Both the position numbers and the translations under genes were made by a program. This document shows positions 41,773-50,294 of a stretch of DNA of 64,000 bases, one piece after another; position 1 is the first letter of the stretch; each line of letters begins with the position of its first letter. The notes under the pieces are model-generated. The model saw nothing but the letters and a program-made list of their open reading frames with translations, had not been told where the DNA came from and ran no database searches. The stretch is taken from NCBI RefSeq assembly GCF_021049245.1, contig NZ_CP088020.1:2734001-2798000 (forward strand), in the 5' to 3' direction. The stretch is from Radiobacillus kanasensis (GTDB taxonomy: Bacteria; Bacillota; Bacilli; Bacillales; Amphibacillaceae).

Positions 41773-42357
41773 CTATCCTAGTGACTTAATCTTTTTCATC
41801 CACCAAGTTTTATTCTTGTTTGGCGAGCGAAGGGGCATGATGACATAGTCATCCGTTACTTCATAAACATCTTCAAATCCTGCGTACACTAAATCAACGT
41901 TCAAACGGAAAGGTTTTGCCTTCCTTCCTATCTCTTTTTCAAACTCTGCAACATACTTTCCTACTGGATCCAGAGACTCCCAGAATGACATTGCCATACT
42001 TCCACCTGCAGGCATTTCCCACCATTTACGAAAGGCTTGCCAAAGCTCCTTACATATTTCGCCAAGCTCAGGCGCTAGAGAGTCAAAATAGTCTGGTTTA
42101 TAAAATTCTGCATGACTTCCAATCTTAGCTCGTTCTGACACCAAGAGTTCCCACCAACGGAGCCAGTAGTTTGTAAGAACAACCATTTCTTTTTCTGTTA
42201 ACGATTTACTCGGATTTACAGAGCTCCAATTATGTATAGAACTAAACGGTTTTTGATCAGGAATTAATTCATAAGTACAAGCAACATAAACCGCAAAGTT
42301 CAGCTGCTCAACACCTTGAGTTGTCACACTCCAAGTTGGTTCTCCGTTTATTTTCAT
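41773..42357 (-). CDS. hypothetical protein (194 aa)
   Basis: Soluble, tryptophan-rich helical protein (LTNYWLRWWELLVSERAKIG and LWQAFRKWWEMPAGG). A beta-containing C-terminus reads FRLNVDLVYAGFEDVYEVTDDYVIMP. Ribosome site AAAGAGGTG. It appears intact. I do not recognise the family. Confidence 0.55.
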   Translation of the reverse strand: MKINGEPTWSVTTQGVEQLNFAVYVACTYELIPDQKPFSSIHNWSSVNPSKSLTEKEMVVLTNYWLRWWELLVSERAKIGSHAEFYKPDYFDSLAPELGEICKELWQAFRKWWEMPAGGSMAMSFWESLDPVGKYVAEFEKEIGRKAKPFRLNVDLVYAGFEDVYEVTDDYVIMPLRSPNKNKTWWMKKIKSLG

Positions 42358-42499
42358 GCTTTCACCTCTTTTTCAGTTATCCTCCATTCATAGATAAAAT
42401 AAAAATACAATCCAACGGTTTTACTTACAATTCATTCCACAAAAAAGCATTTATCCTCCTTTAAATGGGTAAATACTTTTATCCAAAATTTAATCCTTT

Positions 42500-43306
42500 T
42501 TATTGTCCTCCCATTTCACACTCCTGGACTTTAGCAAAAATAAAATCTCTCAATTGCCATAACTGACCTTCTCCAAAAAAGTTGTCCTCTTTTCCGTTTG
42601 CATATCCGTCCATCACTTGTTTAACCGTCTTCGCCTGTGATCCCGGAAAATTATTAAGTGCCCAATCTCCAGCTTCCTTTTTAGAAGAAATAACTCCTTC
42701 TTGTAAAAACCATAGAACTCTTATCATATTTAAAGAACAATAGATTGGATTCTTTTGAATATTTTCTAAGCAATCACGGAAATCAGCCATGATGGAAGAA
42801 CGATAATGATTTACTGGTACAAGAGGGATAACCTCATTAATGGATCTCCCTTCTATACAAATTCCTCTATGTTTTGTGATCATCAAATGCGCGGCAAGGT
42901 CACCGTCCGTCATTGTTTCACCATTCATATATTGGAAGGTTTTCTGTTCTAAGTCCTCTTGATACCGCTTTCTCCAATGTTCACTATAATGAAAATCATA
43001 CGGACTAGGGTGCTCCCATTTCTCTAATTGTCGCATATTTAAAAAACTTATTTCTACAGGGTATGGCTGACCTGAATATCTTAAGAAAAGCGAAGCTAAT
43101 CTCCTTTTCACCTCGACTGATAATGATTGATCTGTGACGACCAAAATATCAATATCACTTTTGGATGGGTTAAATCCTCCCATAGCAAGTGATCCATGGA
43201 TATAAAATCCTACAAAACTTGTATCTATAATCCTTTTAATTTCATGCAGAATTTCATAAATGAAATCTTTTACATCATTTGGACAATTGTCCCAACTAGA
43301 AGACAT
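42500..43306 (-). CDS. aminoglycoside adenylyltransferase-like nucleotidyltransferase
   Basis: 268 aa from ATG 43306 (AAAGGAG 6 nt upstream). The frame from 43336 is an extension. The nucleotidyltransferase motif GFYIHGSLAMGGFNPSKSDIDILVV has the GS and D-x-D metal-binding residues of ANT(3'')/ANT(9)-type enzymes. The C-terminal helical domain contains YCSLNMIRVLWFLQEGVISSKKEAGDWAL, typical of the adenylyltransferase C-terminal domain. Resistance activity is not implied, as many chromosomal homologues have unknown substrates. Confidence 0.8.
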   Translation of the reverse strand: MSSSWDNCPNDVKDFIYEILHEIKRIIDTSFVGFYIHGSLAMGGFNPSKSDIDILVVTDQSLSVEVKRRLASLFLRYSGQPYPVEISFLNMRQLEKWEHPSPYDFHYSEHWRKRYQEDLEQKTFQYMNGETMTDGDLAAHLMITKHRGICIEGRSINEVIPLVPVNHYRSSIMADFRDCLENIQKNPIYCSLNMIRVLWFLQEGVISSKKEAGDWALNNFPGSQAKTVKQVMDGYANGKEDNFFGEGQLWQLRDFIFAKVQECEMGGQ

Positions 43307-43452
43307 TTTCTTCTCCTTTATAGTGATTACCTTCAATTTTAACCAAGCTGGTGGTTATCGTAATATAAATTTTATTCAATGGAAAATCGAACCTCTTCAT
43401 TTCTGAGGAAACTAACTTATTTGATTAGCCTCAATTCCCGACTGAATTACCT

Positions 43453-43650
43453 CTATCTTGGATTTTCCTTTTTATACAAATATGAAGCAAGCAATAGCGA
43501 AACCCCAAGAAACATAAAAGTAAAAGATAGATACAGTTCACTTATTTCAAACTGTCCATTAAATCTATACATAAAAATAAAGGTACCTACAATTATAAAT
43601 AGAATTCCCAAACCAAGGTTCAGCTTTGCAAATGTTAAATGTTTTTTCAT
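43453..43650 (-). CDS. small membrane protein (65 aa)
   Basis: Two membrane segments (LGLGILFIIVGTFIFMY and YLSFTFMFLGVSLLLASYLY) are separated by RFNGQFEIS. GGTTGAGGGGG lies upstream. Intact, single gene. No family recognised. Confidence 0.55.
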   Translation of the reverse strand: MKKHLTFAKLNLGLGILFIIVGTFIFMYRFNGQFEISELYLSFTFMFLGVSLLLASYLYKKENPR

Positions 43651-43729
43651 ACTAACCCCCTCAACCCTGATTAGTTAAATAAAACCTAAAAGAAAAGAAC
43701 CATTTACATTTTATGGCACTGCTAATAGC

Positions 43730-44424
43730 CTAGCCCAAATACTCTGACACAAGTTCAAGTGCAATTACCTTATTTTCCCCCGCATAAACTTTGTAGGCTT
43801 TGGCATGAGGTCTCGAAGATACAATCTTCTGAAGATCCCAGTCCACATAGTGAAGCGCAACTCCGTCATCAGCCGCGATCCCCCCTTGAATTAGGTCTGA
43901 TTTGATGAGAGATTGTTAGGAAGGCCTTTTATTTTCCTCTCCATCATAATGGGGACAATTACTTCCTTTTAAGAACCCTAAGCACGTCATTGGTTCTAGA
44001 CCACAACCAGAGGAATCCGTAATGCCCTCTTCGAACCAACAAATCGAACCAGCACTTATTCCAGCTAGAACTATTCCTTTATCCAAGCTTCCCGTACCAC
44101 TAGGTCGACTCCCCACTCTTTCCAAAGAGTAAGCATATTTCTAGTATTTCCACCACCTACATAAAGAATATCTTGCTCCAACAAAAATTCCTTTATGCCC
44201 CTCGTCTTTGGATGAAAAAGGGACAGATGTGTTGGAACACATGGCTGTTTTTCAAAGGAATGATAAAATCTAGCAATGTAATTATCTGAATCTCCACTTG
44301 CCGTGGGAATAAAACATATCTTGGGAGTTTTTTTAGGCGATTGATGGAGTATGTATTGATCTAGTAGAGGGTTTTCTGGCTCCATTGAAAAACCTCCACC
44401 ACCTAAAGCGATGATCTGTCTCAT
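43730..44424 (-). pseudogene. peptidase E-like (PepE, class I glutamine amidotransferase fold), multiply disrupted
   Basis: The N-terminal part (IIALGGGGFSMEPENPLLDQYIL, KICFIPTASGDSDNYI, ILYVGGGNTRNMLTLWKEWG) starts at ATG 44424 with GAGGAGAGG. After LVVREAW a one-base deletion near 44077 shifts the frame. The next part carries DKGIVLAGISAGSICWFEEG (nucleophile Ser in ISAGS), YDGEENKRPS, then an in-frame TAA at about 43917 where the family has a Tyr codon. The tail GGIAADDGVALHYVDWDLQK continues to TAG 43730. Two independent lesions make this a confident pseudogene. Confidence 0.88.
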
Positions 44425-44503
44425 TTAGCCTCTCCTCACAAATGGTCTTAATTTCATAGTTAACCCACAACATAACTATTACCATATTTTACCTTTGTTA
44501 AAG

Positions 44504-44902
44504 TTACTTAATAGCTATGTGAATTTCTATTTCCCCATTAGAGTAGTATTTTTCGAAATCATATGAATAAACTCTATCTAAAGAACCTGCTTCTTCTAGT
44601 TGCCAAATCTTATTCCAGGTTTTAATGATACCTTGTTCGTTAGTAGCATCTACTTTAAAGACTTCATATTTCTCATCATTCGGTATTTCAACTAAAGAGT
44701 CTCCATGATCATCTTCAATTGCAACACTTAATGAATAATCTCCTTTATAGTCACTTTCATAATCAAAATAGATACCATATACAATTCCGTTATAATTTTC
44801 CAGTTTGCTAGATGATTCTTCCCACATTGTTTGGATTTTCTCCATTATTTCTTTGTCACTAAAATTATTGGTTCTAATACTGTTGATCATATACATCTTC
44901 AT
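44504..44902 (-). CDS. GyrI-like/AraC effector-binding domain protein
   Basis: 132 aa, single domain. KIQTMWEESSSKLENYNGIVYGIYFDYESDYKGDYSLSVAIE and the ending RVYSYDFEKYYSNGEIEIHIAIK are the typical start and end of the bacterial transcription-activator effector-binding fold (GyrI/Cass2 type), which binds small cationic molecules. It has no DNA-binding domain. Likely a soluble small-molecule binder; ligand unknown. Confidence 0.75.
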   Translation of the reverse strand: MKMYMINSIRTNNFSDKEIMEKIQTMWEESSSKLENYNGIVYGIYFDYESDYKGDYSLSVAIEDDHGDSLVEIPNDEKYEVFKVDATNEQGIIKTWNKIWQLEEAGSLDRVYSYDFEKYYSNGEIEIHIAIK

Positions 44903-45027
44903 AATAATTCAATCCTCTCTATTTTATAAACTTTGATTCTTAATAGTGAACAGCCCGTTCCTTTTTGCATAGCAGCTAGGAAAAGGCACAAAATATTAGG
45001 ACCACTATCATGTATAGGTATAACCGA

Positions 45028-45585
45028 TTAGCTTCTCGTTCTTATTTTCTTACTAATAAAATACCAGACAACCAACACACCTAGTATAATTAATAAGTAG
45101 AGAGACCATGGATCACCGTTATCATTTTGATCGTCCAGATACTCTTCAAAAAATTCCCTTCTTTCTTCATTTTCCTCCTCCACGTTCCCATCCTTCAGCT
45201 TTACAATCCCGTTCGATCCACCTACTGTCACACGAAGTCCTACCTTTGGATCACTTTTCAGAAATAACAAGAATCGTCCACCTTCTGCTTGGAAATTTTC
45301 TAAGATAGAGCCATCGGCACAATCTATTCCAGCAGTTATTTGGTCTGGAACATCCCGCTTATAGGATTTTTCCACATTAAATTTTTTTCCACAATAAGGC
45401 ATGGTTTTCTCATCGGCCATGGAATCCGCAGAAAAATCAAAGGTACCCTCAACAACAACGGTTGCTTGATCTACCACCTCATGTGGTTCTATCTCGTCCC
45501 ACAATGTTGCTAACAAAGGTTTTGCAGAAATCAATAGGATTAGAGTAATAAGTAAGAATAATGAAATAATGACCTTTCTCCCCAT
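45028..45585 (-). CDS. exported protein with C-terminal membrane anchor (unknown)
   Basis: 185 aa. An N-terminal hydrophobic signal (VIISLFLLITLILLISAKPLLA) is followed by an extracellular domain containing two cysteines (MPYCGKKFNV and GIDCADGSIL) that could form a disulfide. An acidic linker (EEENEERREFFEEYLDDQND) leads to a C-terminal membrane segment LYLLIILGVLVVWYFI with a basic tail. EGTFDFSADSM and GGRFLLFLKSDP recall other uncharacterised Bacillus surface proteins. Family not named. Confidence 0.6.
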   Translation of the reverse strand: MGRKVIISLFLLITLILLISAKPLLATLWDEIEPHEVVDQATVVVEGTFDFSADSMADEKTMPYCGKKFNVEKSYKRDVPDQITAGIDCADGSILENFQAEGGRFLLFLKSDPKVGLRVTVGGSNGIVKLKDGNVEEENEERREFFEEYLDDQNDNGDPWSLYLLIILGVLVVWYFISKKIRTRS

Positions 45586-45617
45586 TGTACTGACTCCTTT
45601 TTAGTCTTAATTTTCAA

Positions 45618-45935
45618 CAAATATAAGTTTATATCATATTAAACATTTTAACATAAAATTCCATAAGTTCTTGAAAAGAGAAGAACTTATGGAATCGGGA
45701 AAAATATAAAAGGCACTAACAGAGAAATCTCGTGGTCATTTGAGAATGTTACACATTATTTATTACTTAAAGAAAAATAGAGTAGACGTTCGGAAATTCT
45801 TATTTACAGAAGGTATGGTCAAGTAAAGGTCCGAATAACATAGTTAACAATGCCTAAGTCATCCAAACCTCCTTTGATCTGAATAGAGGATAAACCTAAT
45901 GGAAGCCGCATCAATCTATCTTATAGTACTACTTA
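45618..45935 (-). pseudogene. decayed copy (A) of an unknown gene and its 3' flank
   Basis: This 45.6-45.9 kb stretch aligns by eye with 50.03-50.46 kb: shared AAATATAAGTTTATA, ATTTTAACATAAAATTCCATA, CAACAGAGA-type and TGTGGTCA/CGTGGTCA-type blocks. Near 45860-45910 lies a degenerate form of the reading-frame tail seen at 50295-50420. No frame is open. It contains a 12-bp perfect hairpin CCATAAGTTCTT/AAGAACTTATGG (45661-45692). The 560-bp gap holds no intact gene. Confidence 0.4.
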
Positions 45936-46010
45936 TACCCTAGCCTAAATATCCTGACACAAGGTTCAAGTTCTTTTACCTTGTTTTTCCTGTATGAGGA
46001 TTGTAACCAT
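45936..46010 (-). pseudogene. second remnant of a PepE-like gene 3' end
   Basis: The segment around 45945-45990 (CTAGCCTAAATATCCTGACA then CAAGGTTCAAGTTCTTTTAC on the plus strand) closely resembles the end of the PepE-like pseudogene at 43730-43790 (CTAGCCCAAATACTCTGACA then CAAGTTCAAGTGCAATTAC). It looks like a decayed duplicate of its last 15-20 codons. Confidence 0.5.
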
Positions 46011-46144
46011 ACTTTCCATCTAAAAAATCTGTTTTATTCGGTAACCTTAAGTATTATTTTTAGATGAAGCAACTAGATACAATATGCTCTAATAAAATGC
46101 AATTAATTGTTACTGGGAAAGTCCTTTCCTCTCCGAAAAAAATC

Positions 46145-47410
46145 TCAGCTAGTCTTCTCCATAAATAAGTCCTTTCTTCTGAAAACGCTAAGTACAATTC
46201 CTAATATCATACAATTAATTAAATTATATAGAACTCCATAACTTATAAAAGGAAGTCCCACACTTATAATCGGTAACAAACCAAAGCTCATGGCAATATT
46301 GTATAAGATTTGTGATGCAAAAATAGAAACTCCACCAATCAATAGCATTCGCCCAAATGAATCTTTAATATGTTTACTAACTATTATCATACGACTTAAT
46401 AGTAAAACCAGCGTTATGAAAATGAAAGCTGCTACTAGCCAGCCATAATTATAAGCAATACTTACGAAAGCAAGGGTAGTATGAGCTTCAGGTAGAATCA
46501 TGTCGGTCATTTTTCCGTTCCCTAACCAGCCAGCGCTGGATAATAAATCTCTAATCAAAATATATATGTATCCATTAGAGGAAGAAAAGTTTTCCGGGTA
46601 TAAAAAACCCTTTACTCTTAATAAGATACCTTTATGAGAAAGCACATAAAAAATCCCTTGAAGTGTTATTAGAACCCCCATTACAAGTCCTAACTTGACT
46701 TTCTTTTTTTTACCCACTTGACTCCAACAAATCATGGTGAATGCCATGGTGACATACAAAAGTGAAGTTGGAAGATCTCCAATTAATGTGATTAAGATTA
46801 GGGGTATAACTACCATTAAAGAAAGTTGTGGCAACTTGATTGTTTTTTGATACAAGAATGCCACCAAGCTAACAAATAGGAACGGGAGAAAATGAAAACT
46901 ATTAACTAAAAAGGAACCAACCTTCAAATACGGTAACCCATTTATCGTGTAGGTAGGTACTAGCCACAGCACCATCAATAGAAAAACTCCTATTGCGTAA
47001 AGAAGCACCTTGTATTTTATAAATCTTGTGTAATCGATTAACATAAATCCTATCACAGTACTAATTCCCAATCCTATATAAATATACTGCTTAACAATAT
47101 AGTATCTTTGTAAGGAGTCAGCAAGGATTGGAAGAAAACTCAAACAAAAGGTTACCACCAATAAACCAACTAGCCACCAATCAACTCGTGGTCGATGTAT
47201 CTTGTTAAAATGGTAACTCAATTGAATGGGACTTCCCATTTGGTTTACCACATGTTCCTCCGCTTCTATTTCCGTCATCCCTTTCCTAAGATAACGTTGC
47301 TTTTCCTCATTAATATGATGCTCAAGTTCCTTAGCTATATATGGTCTTACACGCTTGGATTTTATTTTACCTACAACTGTATCAATGAAAATTTTTCGTT
47401 TCCCAGTCAT
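46145..47410 (-). CDS. FtsW/RodA/SpoVE family protein with N-terminal permease-prefix-like region
   Basis: 421 aa from ATG 47410, which overlaps the stop of the PadR gene (TAATG). The cytoplasmic N-terminal 65 residues (IAKELEHHINEEKQRYLRKG, MTEIEAEEHVVNQMGSP) resemble the prefix domain found on some Bacillus permeases. About ten membrane segments of the SEDS fold follow, with family blocks YIGLGISTVIGFMLIDY, GLPYLKVGSF, and C-terminal FGLLPIISVGLPFISYG (the conserved P-x-x-G-x-x-x-P-F-x-S-x-G). SEDS proteins polymerise peptidoglycan. This copy belongs to an ECF sigma operon, hinting at an envelope-stress role. Confidence 0.8.
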   Translation of the reverse strand: MTGKRKIFIDTVVGKIKSKRVRPYIAKELEHHINEEKQRYLRKGMTEIEAEEHVVNQMGSPIQLSYHFNKIHRPRVDWWLVGLLVVTFCLSFLPILADSLQRYYIVKQYIYIGLGISTVIGFMLIDYTRFIKYKVLLYAIGVFLLMVLWLVPTYTINGLPYLKVGSFLVNSFHFLPFLFVSLVAFLYQKTIKLPQLSLMVVIPLILITLIGDLPTSLLYVTMAFTMICWSQVGKKKKVKLGLVMGVLITLQGIFYVLSHKGILLRVKGFLYPENFSSSNGYIYILIRDLLSSAGWLGNGKMTDMILPEAHTTLAFVSIAYNYGWLVAAFIFITLVLLLSRMIIVSKHIKDSFGRMLLIGGVSIFASQILYNIAMSFGLLPIISVGLPFISYGVLYNLINCMILGIVLSVFRRKDLFMEKTS

Positions 47411-47823
47411 TACGAGCTCACTTCCAACCATAGTTTCATGGATAGCTTATTTTTCGTACTACTACTTTCCAGCTTAGATAAGAGTCTTTTCCCTTTTGAA
47501 TGAATTATATATCTCTTTACTTCATTCTCATCCCAATTGGACACTACATATCCTTTTTGTTCGATACGGTGTAAAATCGTATATAAAAATCCCTCTTCAC
47601 CTTCAAAATTTTTAATTCCACGTGAGCTCAATTGCTTAGCTAACTCATGCCCTGTCTTTTCTTCAACAAGGATCTGTAAAATAGCAACAAGAATATCCTT
47701 CTCATCTTTTTCCTCTTTTTTTATTCTTCCACGGACACTGTCCATATGTTGTTCCGAAAAGTGTAGGTCCTTAAATGCAGTACCATGCATGGCTTCTTTT
47801 AGCCTTTTCAAACGCTCTTCCAT
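47410..47823 (-). CDS. PadR family transcriptional regulator
   Basis: 137 aa. After a charged N-terminus (about 40 residues), the winged helix-turn-helix follows: ILVAILQILVEEKTGHELAKQLSSRGIKNFEGEEGFLYTILHRIEQKGYVVSNW, ending in KRYIIHSKGKRLLSKLE. This is the PadR pattern, with GxLYxxLxRLExxG represented by GFLYTILHRIEQKG. It starts 5 bp after the sigma factor gene and its stop overlaps the FtsW-like start, so all three are translationally coupled. Confidence 0.82.
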   Translation of the reverse strand: MEERLKRLKEAMHGTAFKDLHFSEQHMDSVRGRIKKEEKDEKDILVAILQILVEEKTGHELAKQLSSRGIKNFEGEEGFLYTILHRIEQKGYVVSNWDENEVKRYIIHSKGKRLLSKLESSSTKNKLSMKLWLEVSS

Positions 47824-47828
47824 CTGTG

Positions 47829-48362
47829 CTACCCTCCTAGTTTTTCCTGTAAAATGGCTTTAGCACGCCTCAGTCTCGTTTTAATGGTGTTTACATTTTG
47901 CTTGGTGACTTCCGCAATCTCTTTGAGTTGCATCTCTTCAAAATAAAATAAATATATTAATTCCCTATACTTTGTTGGTAAAGCCATTACAGCCTGAATT
48001 AACTCTCCATCTTCACTTCTTTGAATAACTTCCTCTTCGACCGATTTATCTTCTCTTCTAATTGGATAGGACTCGTCTTGTGTTACCATTACATTTTTGT
48101 GATACCAACTCTTAAGGTGGTCCTTACAGTGATTAATGGCAATTCTATAAATCCAAGTCTTTATTTTGGATTCGTGTTTATATGTATGAAGGTACTTATA
48201 ACACTTGATAAAAATCTCTTGAGTCAGGTCCTCAGCAATGGGTTTGTCCTTTACATAGGCAAAAACTAATTGCAAAATATCCTGACCATACAGTCTCATA
48301 ATTTCATCTATCGTTAAGTTCTTATCTTCCAGTTGAATATTATCCATCATTGATTCTTGCAA
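47829..48362 (-). CDS. ECF sigma factor (sigma-70 family)
   Basis: 177 aa. TTG 48362 follows AGGAGG with 8-nt spacing. A GTG at 48371 lies inside the ribosome site. Region 2: LVFAYVKDKPIAEDLTQEIFIKCYKYLHTY and SKIKTWIYRIAINHCKDHLKSW. Region 4: VMALPTKYRELIYLFYFEEMQLKEIAEVTKQNVNTIKTRLRRAKAIL. There is no region 3 and no zinc anti-sigma gene nearby; the downstream PadR regulator may fill a control role. An ECF-type promoter lies upstream, suggesting autoregulation. Confidence 0.9.
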   Translation of the reverse strand: MQESMMDNIQLEDKNLTIDEIMRLYGQDILQLVFAYVKDKPIAEDLTQEIFIKCYKYLHTYKHESKIKTWIYRIAINHCKDHLKSWYHKNVMVTQDESYPIRREDKSVEEEVIQRSEDGELIQAVMALPTKYRELIYLFYFEEMQLKEIAEVTKQNVNTIKTRLRRAKAILQEKLGG

Positions 48363-48382
48363 CCTTTTCACCTCCTATTAAT

Positions 48383-48411
48383 TAGACGAGAGTGGTTGTG
48401 GTTAAGTTTTT
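48383..48411 (-). promoter_or_regulatory. ECF-type promoter of the sigma-PadR-FtsW operon
   Basis: Minus strand: AAAAAC (48406-48411), 17-bp spacer, CGTCTA (48383-48388). This fits the Bacillus ECF pattern of an AAC-type -35 and CGTC -10. The start of transcription would lie very close to the ribosome site. Confidence 0.5.
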
Positions 48412-48448
48412 GTCATTCATAATAAATACTAGATGAGATATAAATATA

Positions 48449-48474
48449 GCTCCTGAAATGTTCAGGAGCCTTTT
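48449..48474 (+). terminator. hairpin terminator upstream of the ECF operon
   Basis: GCTCCTGAA (48449-48457) pairs exactly with TTCAGGAGC (48461-48469), then CTTTT on the plus strand. It separates the ECF operon from the decayed region beyond. Confidence 0.6.
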
Positions 48475-48524
48475 ATATTCTTCAAAATATATACACTTAC
48501 AAACAATCAAGTATTCTAAGTCAA

Positions 48525-48790
48525 CTATCTCACCATAGTACGAAGTATTAGGAAAGTTTTTTTTACAAAACCAGTACTATCACCCATATCATGCGCACCC
48601 TGCCTATCCTCTTGGTTGCCACTATTTAAACCAATGTAAATGGCCCCTTGTTCTATTGCCCATTACTCAGCTTCTTGTAAAAGACGTTTTCCTATTCCTC
48701 TTTTCCTAGCTCTGCTACTGACTACAAGAGAAATTACTCTACAATAATTTCCATCCTTGTTATACAGCCATCCTTTAAACAAGATGCCTT
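48525..48790 (-). pseudogene. GNAT acetyltransferase remnant
   Basis: The minus-strand frame reads NYCRVISLVVSSRARKRGIGKRLLQEAE, then TAA, then WAIEQGAIYIGLNSGNQEDRQGAHDMG and STGFVKKTF. The acetyl-CoA loop (RKRGIG) and the NxxxR-GAH-F...GF pattern are clear. The in-frame stop replaces a residue in the helix after the loop, and the N-terminus is missing or scrambled. Confidence 0.75.
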
Positions 48791-48846
48791 ACCCGATTCC
48801 TGATTATGAATCCCTCGATGAACTTTCAGTAGTCCGAACACCTCTT

Positions 48847-48987
48847 GAGATCCCGGAAAAACTCTTTTCTAATCGTTGTCTGAATACTAAAATTATCTTT
48901 TCTTTTTTCCTTTGTTAAGTTCGTAATTCAAATGTAGTCTGCCACAATAACATACTTTTCTTGACTAAATATGTCCAAATATGTATA
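48847..48987 (-). pseudogene. remnant paralog of the 300-aa gene at 51.7-52.6 kb
   Basis: Minus-strand translation YTYLDIFSQEKYVIVADYI(stop)ITNLTKEKRKDNFSIQ matches YTYWNISSKAKYVIVAHYSWITNLTEEARKDIFSIQ in the intact protein. At the DNA level GCCACAATAACATACTTT-type blocks are shared. A single nonsense codon interrupts it, and the similarity ends abruptly at a GNAT-like segment. Confidence 0.7.
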
Positions 48988-49073
48988 AGTAACCTAATTT
49001 TCTTAGACTAAATAGATAAAAACCCCCTTAGTCACAGACAATTGGAGGATTTTCTATATTAAACGAGTTAATT

Positions 49074-49508
49074 TTACTTCTTCTGCTTTTCTAAAACTAC
49101 TTCCTCTTTCTTATCTTCCCACGTAATAGTGGCAATCATCTTATCATTTTTGAAATCAGAATAAACTTGTTTTGTCATACTAATAAAAATATCTTTTTGT
49201 ATATTTAACTCAATCCTACCACTAAAGGTAACACTTTCTTGAACAGATTGTTTTTCAATTTCTATGTTTGCGTCATCTATAGGTGAGTTACCCCTATATT
49301 TTATAGAAATTTCATGTTTGGCTTCTAGTTTTTCCTCAATACTATAGTAAATGCCGCTTACATAATCCTTTATTATCCAGTTTTGAGATTTCCCTTTTAG
49401 AGTAAAATCAAAATATTCTTTTTGACCGTTTACATTCTTACCTTCGTCATTTTGACATCCAAATAGTAGCATTGAGCAAAATAGAATTAAAATTAGTTTT
49501 CTGTACAA
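49074..49508 (-). CDS. lipoprotein (unknown)
   Basis: 144 aa. Lipobox LFCSMLLFGCQNDEGK with Cys18. The mature part is a beta-rich domain (EYFDFTLKGKSQNWIIKDY, ISIKYRGNSPIDDANIEIEKQ, MIATITWEDKKEEVVLEKQ) resembling immunoglobulin-like folds of small Bacillus lipoproteins. Ribosome site GAGGTGATTTTTTG precedes the ATG. Function unknown. Confidence 0.65.
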   Translation of the reverse strand: MYRKLILILFCSMLLFGCQNDEGKNVNGQKEYFDFTLKGKSQNWIIKDYVSGIYYSIEEKLEAKHEISIKYRGNSPIDDANIEIEKQSVQESVTFSGRIELNIQKDIFISMTKQVYSDFKNDKMIATITWEDKKEEVVLEKQKK

Positions 49509-49584
49509 AAAATCACCACCTCAGTTAATACCCTAACATTATTTATATTTATTTTGTAATGCTAATTCAACTCCATGATTACTA

Positions 49585-49902
49585 TCATGCTTTGGTGTCC
49601 CCATTCTTTTTCCATTTCCTATAATGATAAGCTATGTCCGCTACGACAATGAGTAAGAATATAATACCAATATTTCTGTATTCATCTGATGATAAGTATC
49701 CAATCCAATAAATAGCAAGATAAATAAGAAACACAAAGGGAATTCCCCACAAGGAACGGATCAACTTTCTTCTATAAGTTAATCTATGATAGTTCAATAC
49801 AAATCCTTTATCTACCTTTTCTACATCCCTGTACTTAGCAGATAGGATGGTATGAACAATTAATCCCACGATCAATGGAGCAATAAAAGATAGTAGAGCC
49901 AT
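49585..49902 (-). CDS. small membrane protein (105 aa)
   Basis: Four hydrophobic segments at about residues 1-22, 49-70, 75-92 with a basic loop NYHRLTYRRKLIRSLWG between the first and second, and a basic C-terminus YHYRKWKKNGDTKA. AAAGGAGAAATGTG is a good ribosome site. Unknown family. Confidence 0.55.
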   Translation of the reverse strand: MALLSFIAPLIVGLIVHTILSAKYRDVEKVDKGFVLNYHRLTYRRKLIRSLWGIPFVFLIYLAIYWIGYLSSDEYRNIGIIFLLIVVADIAYHYRKWKKNGDTKA

Positions 49903-50118
49903 TCACATTTCTCCTTTCTGTAATAGGTACCACGGTTTGAACATTAATTTTCTAAGCAAAAAATCCCCCTTCTTCAGAACCGACGTCAAATTTTCTTGTT
50001 CTCTTAATAAAGTGGGGTGCTTTCTTTCTCGGTAAATATAAGTTTATAATCTATATATATTTTAACATAAAATTCCATATGATCTTCGGAAGGGAAAAAC
50101 AAAATAGGGATAAAATCA

Positions 50119-50153
50119 TAAAAAAGACCACAACAGAGATACCTATTGTGGTC
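50119..50153 (-). terminator. terminator on the minus strand
   Basis: GACCACAA (50126-50133) pairs exactly with TTGTGGTC (50146-50153). The minus strand continues with TTTTTT. It lies downstream of the remnant at 50.3-50.5 kb. Confidence 0.65.
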
Positions 50154-50294
50154 AGTTGAACATGTTAACAGTTGCAAAATAATAAAAGAATGTATAGCTG
50201 ACATTTAGAAAGTTCTCATTCACAGAAATAATGGCTGAATAAACGAGTAAACCCTTACTTCCGGTTCGAAATTACATACAACACCTAAATCCTT

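Noticed and set aside
43379-43678. 99-aa plus-strand frame opposite the 65-aa membrane protein
   Set aside because: It is antisense to the better-supported minus-strand gene with a ribosome site, and it has no start signal.
50004-50204. 66-aa minus-strand frame
   Set aside because: It reads through a terminator hairpin in a decayed region. No ribosome site and no family resemblance.
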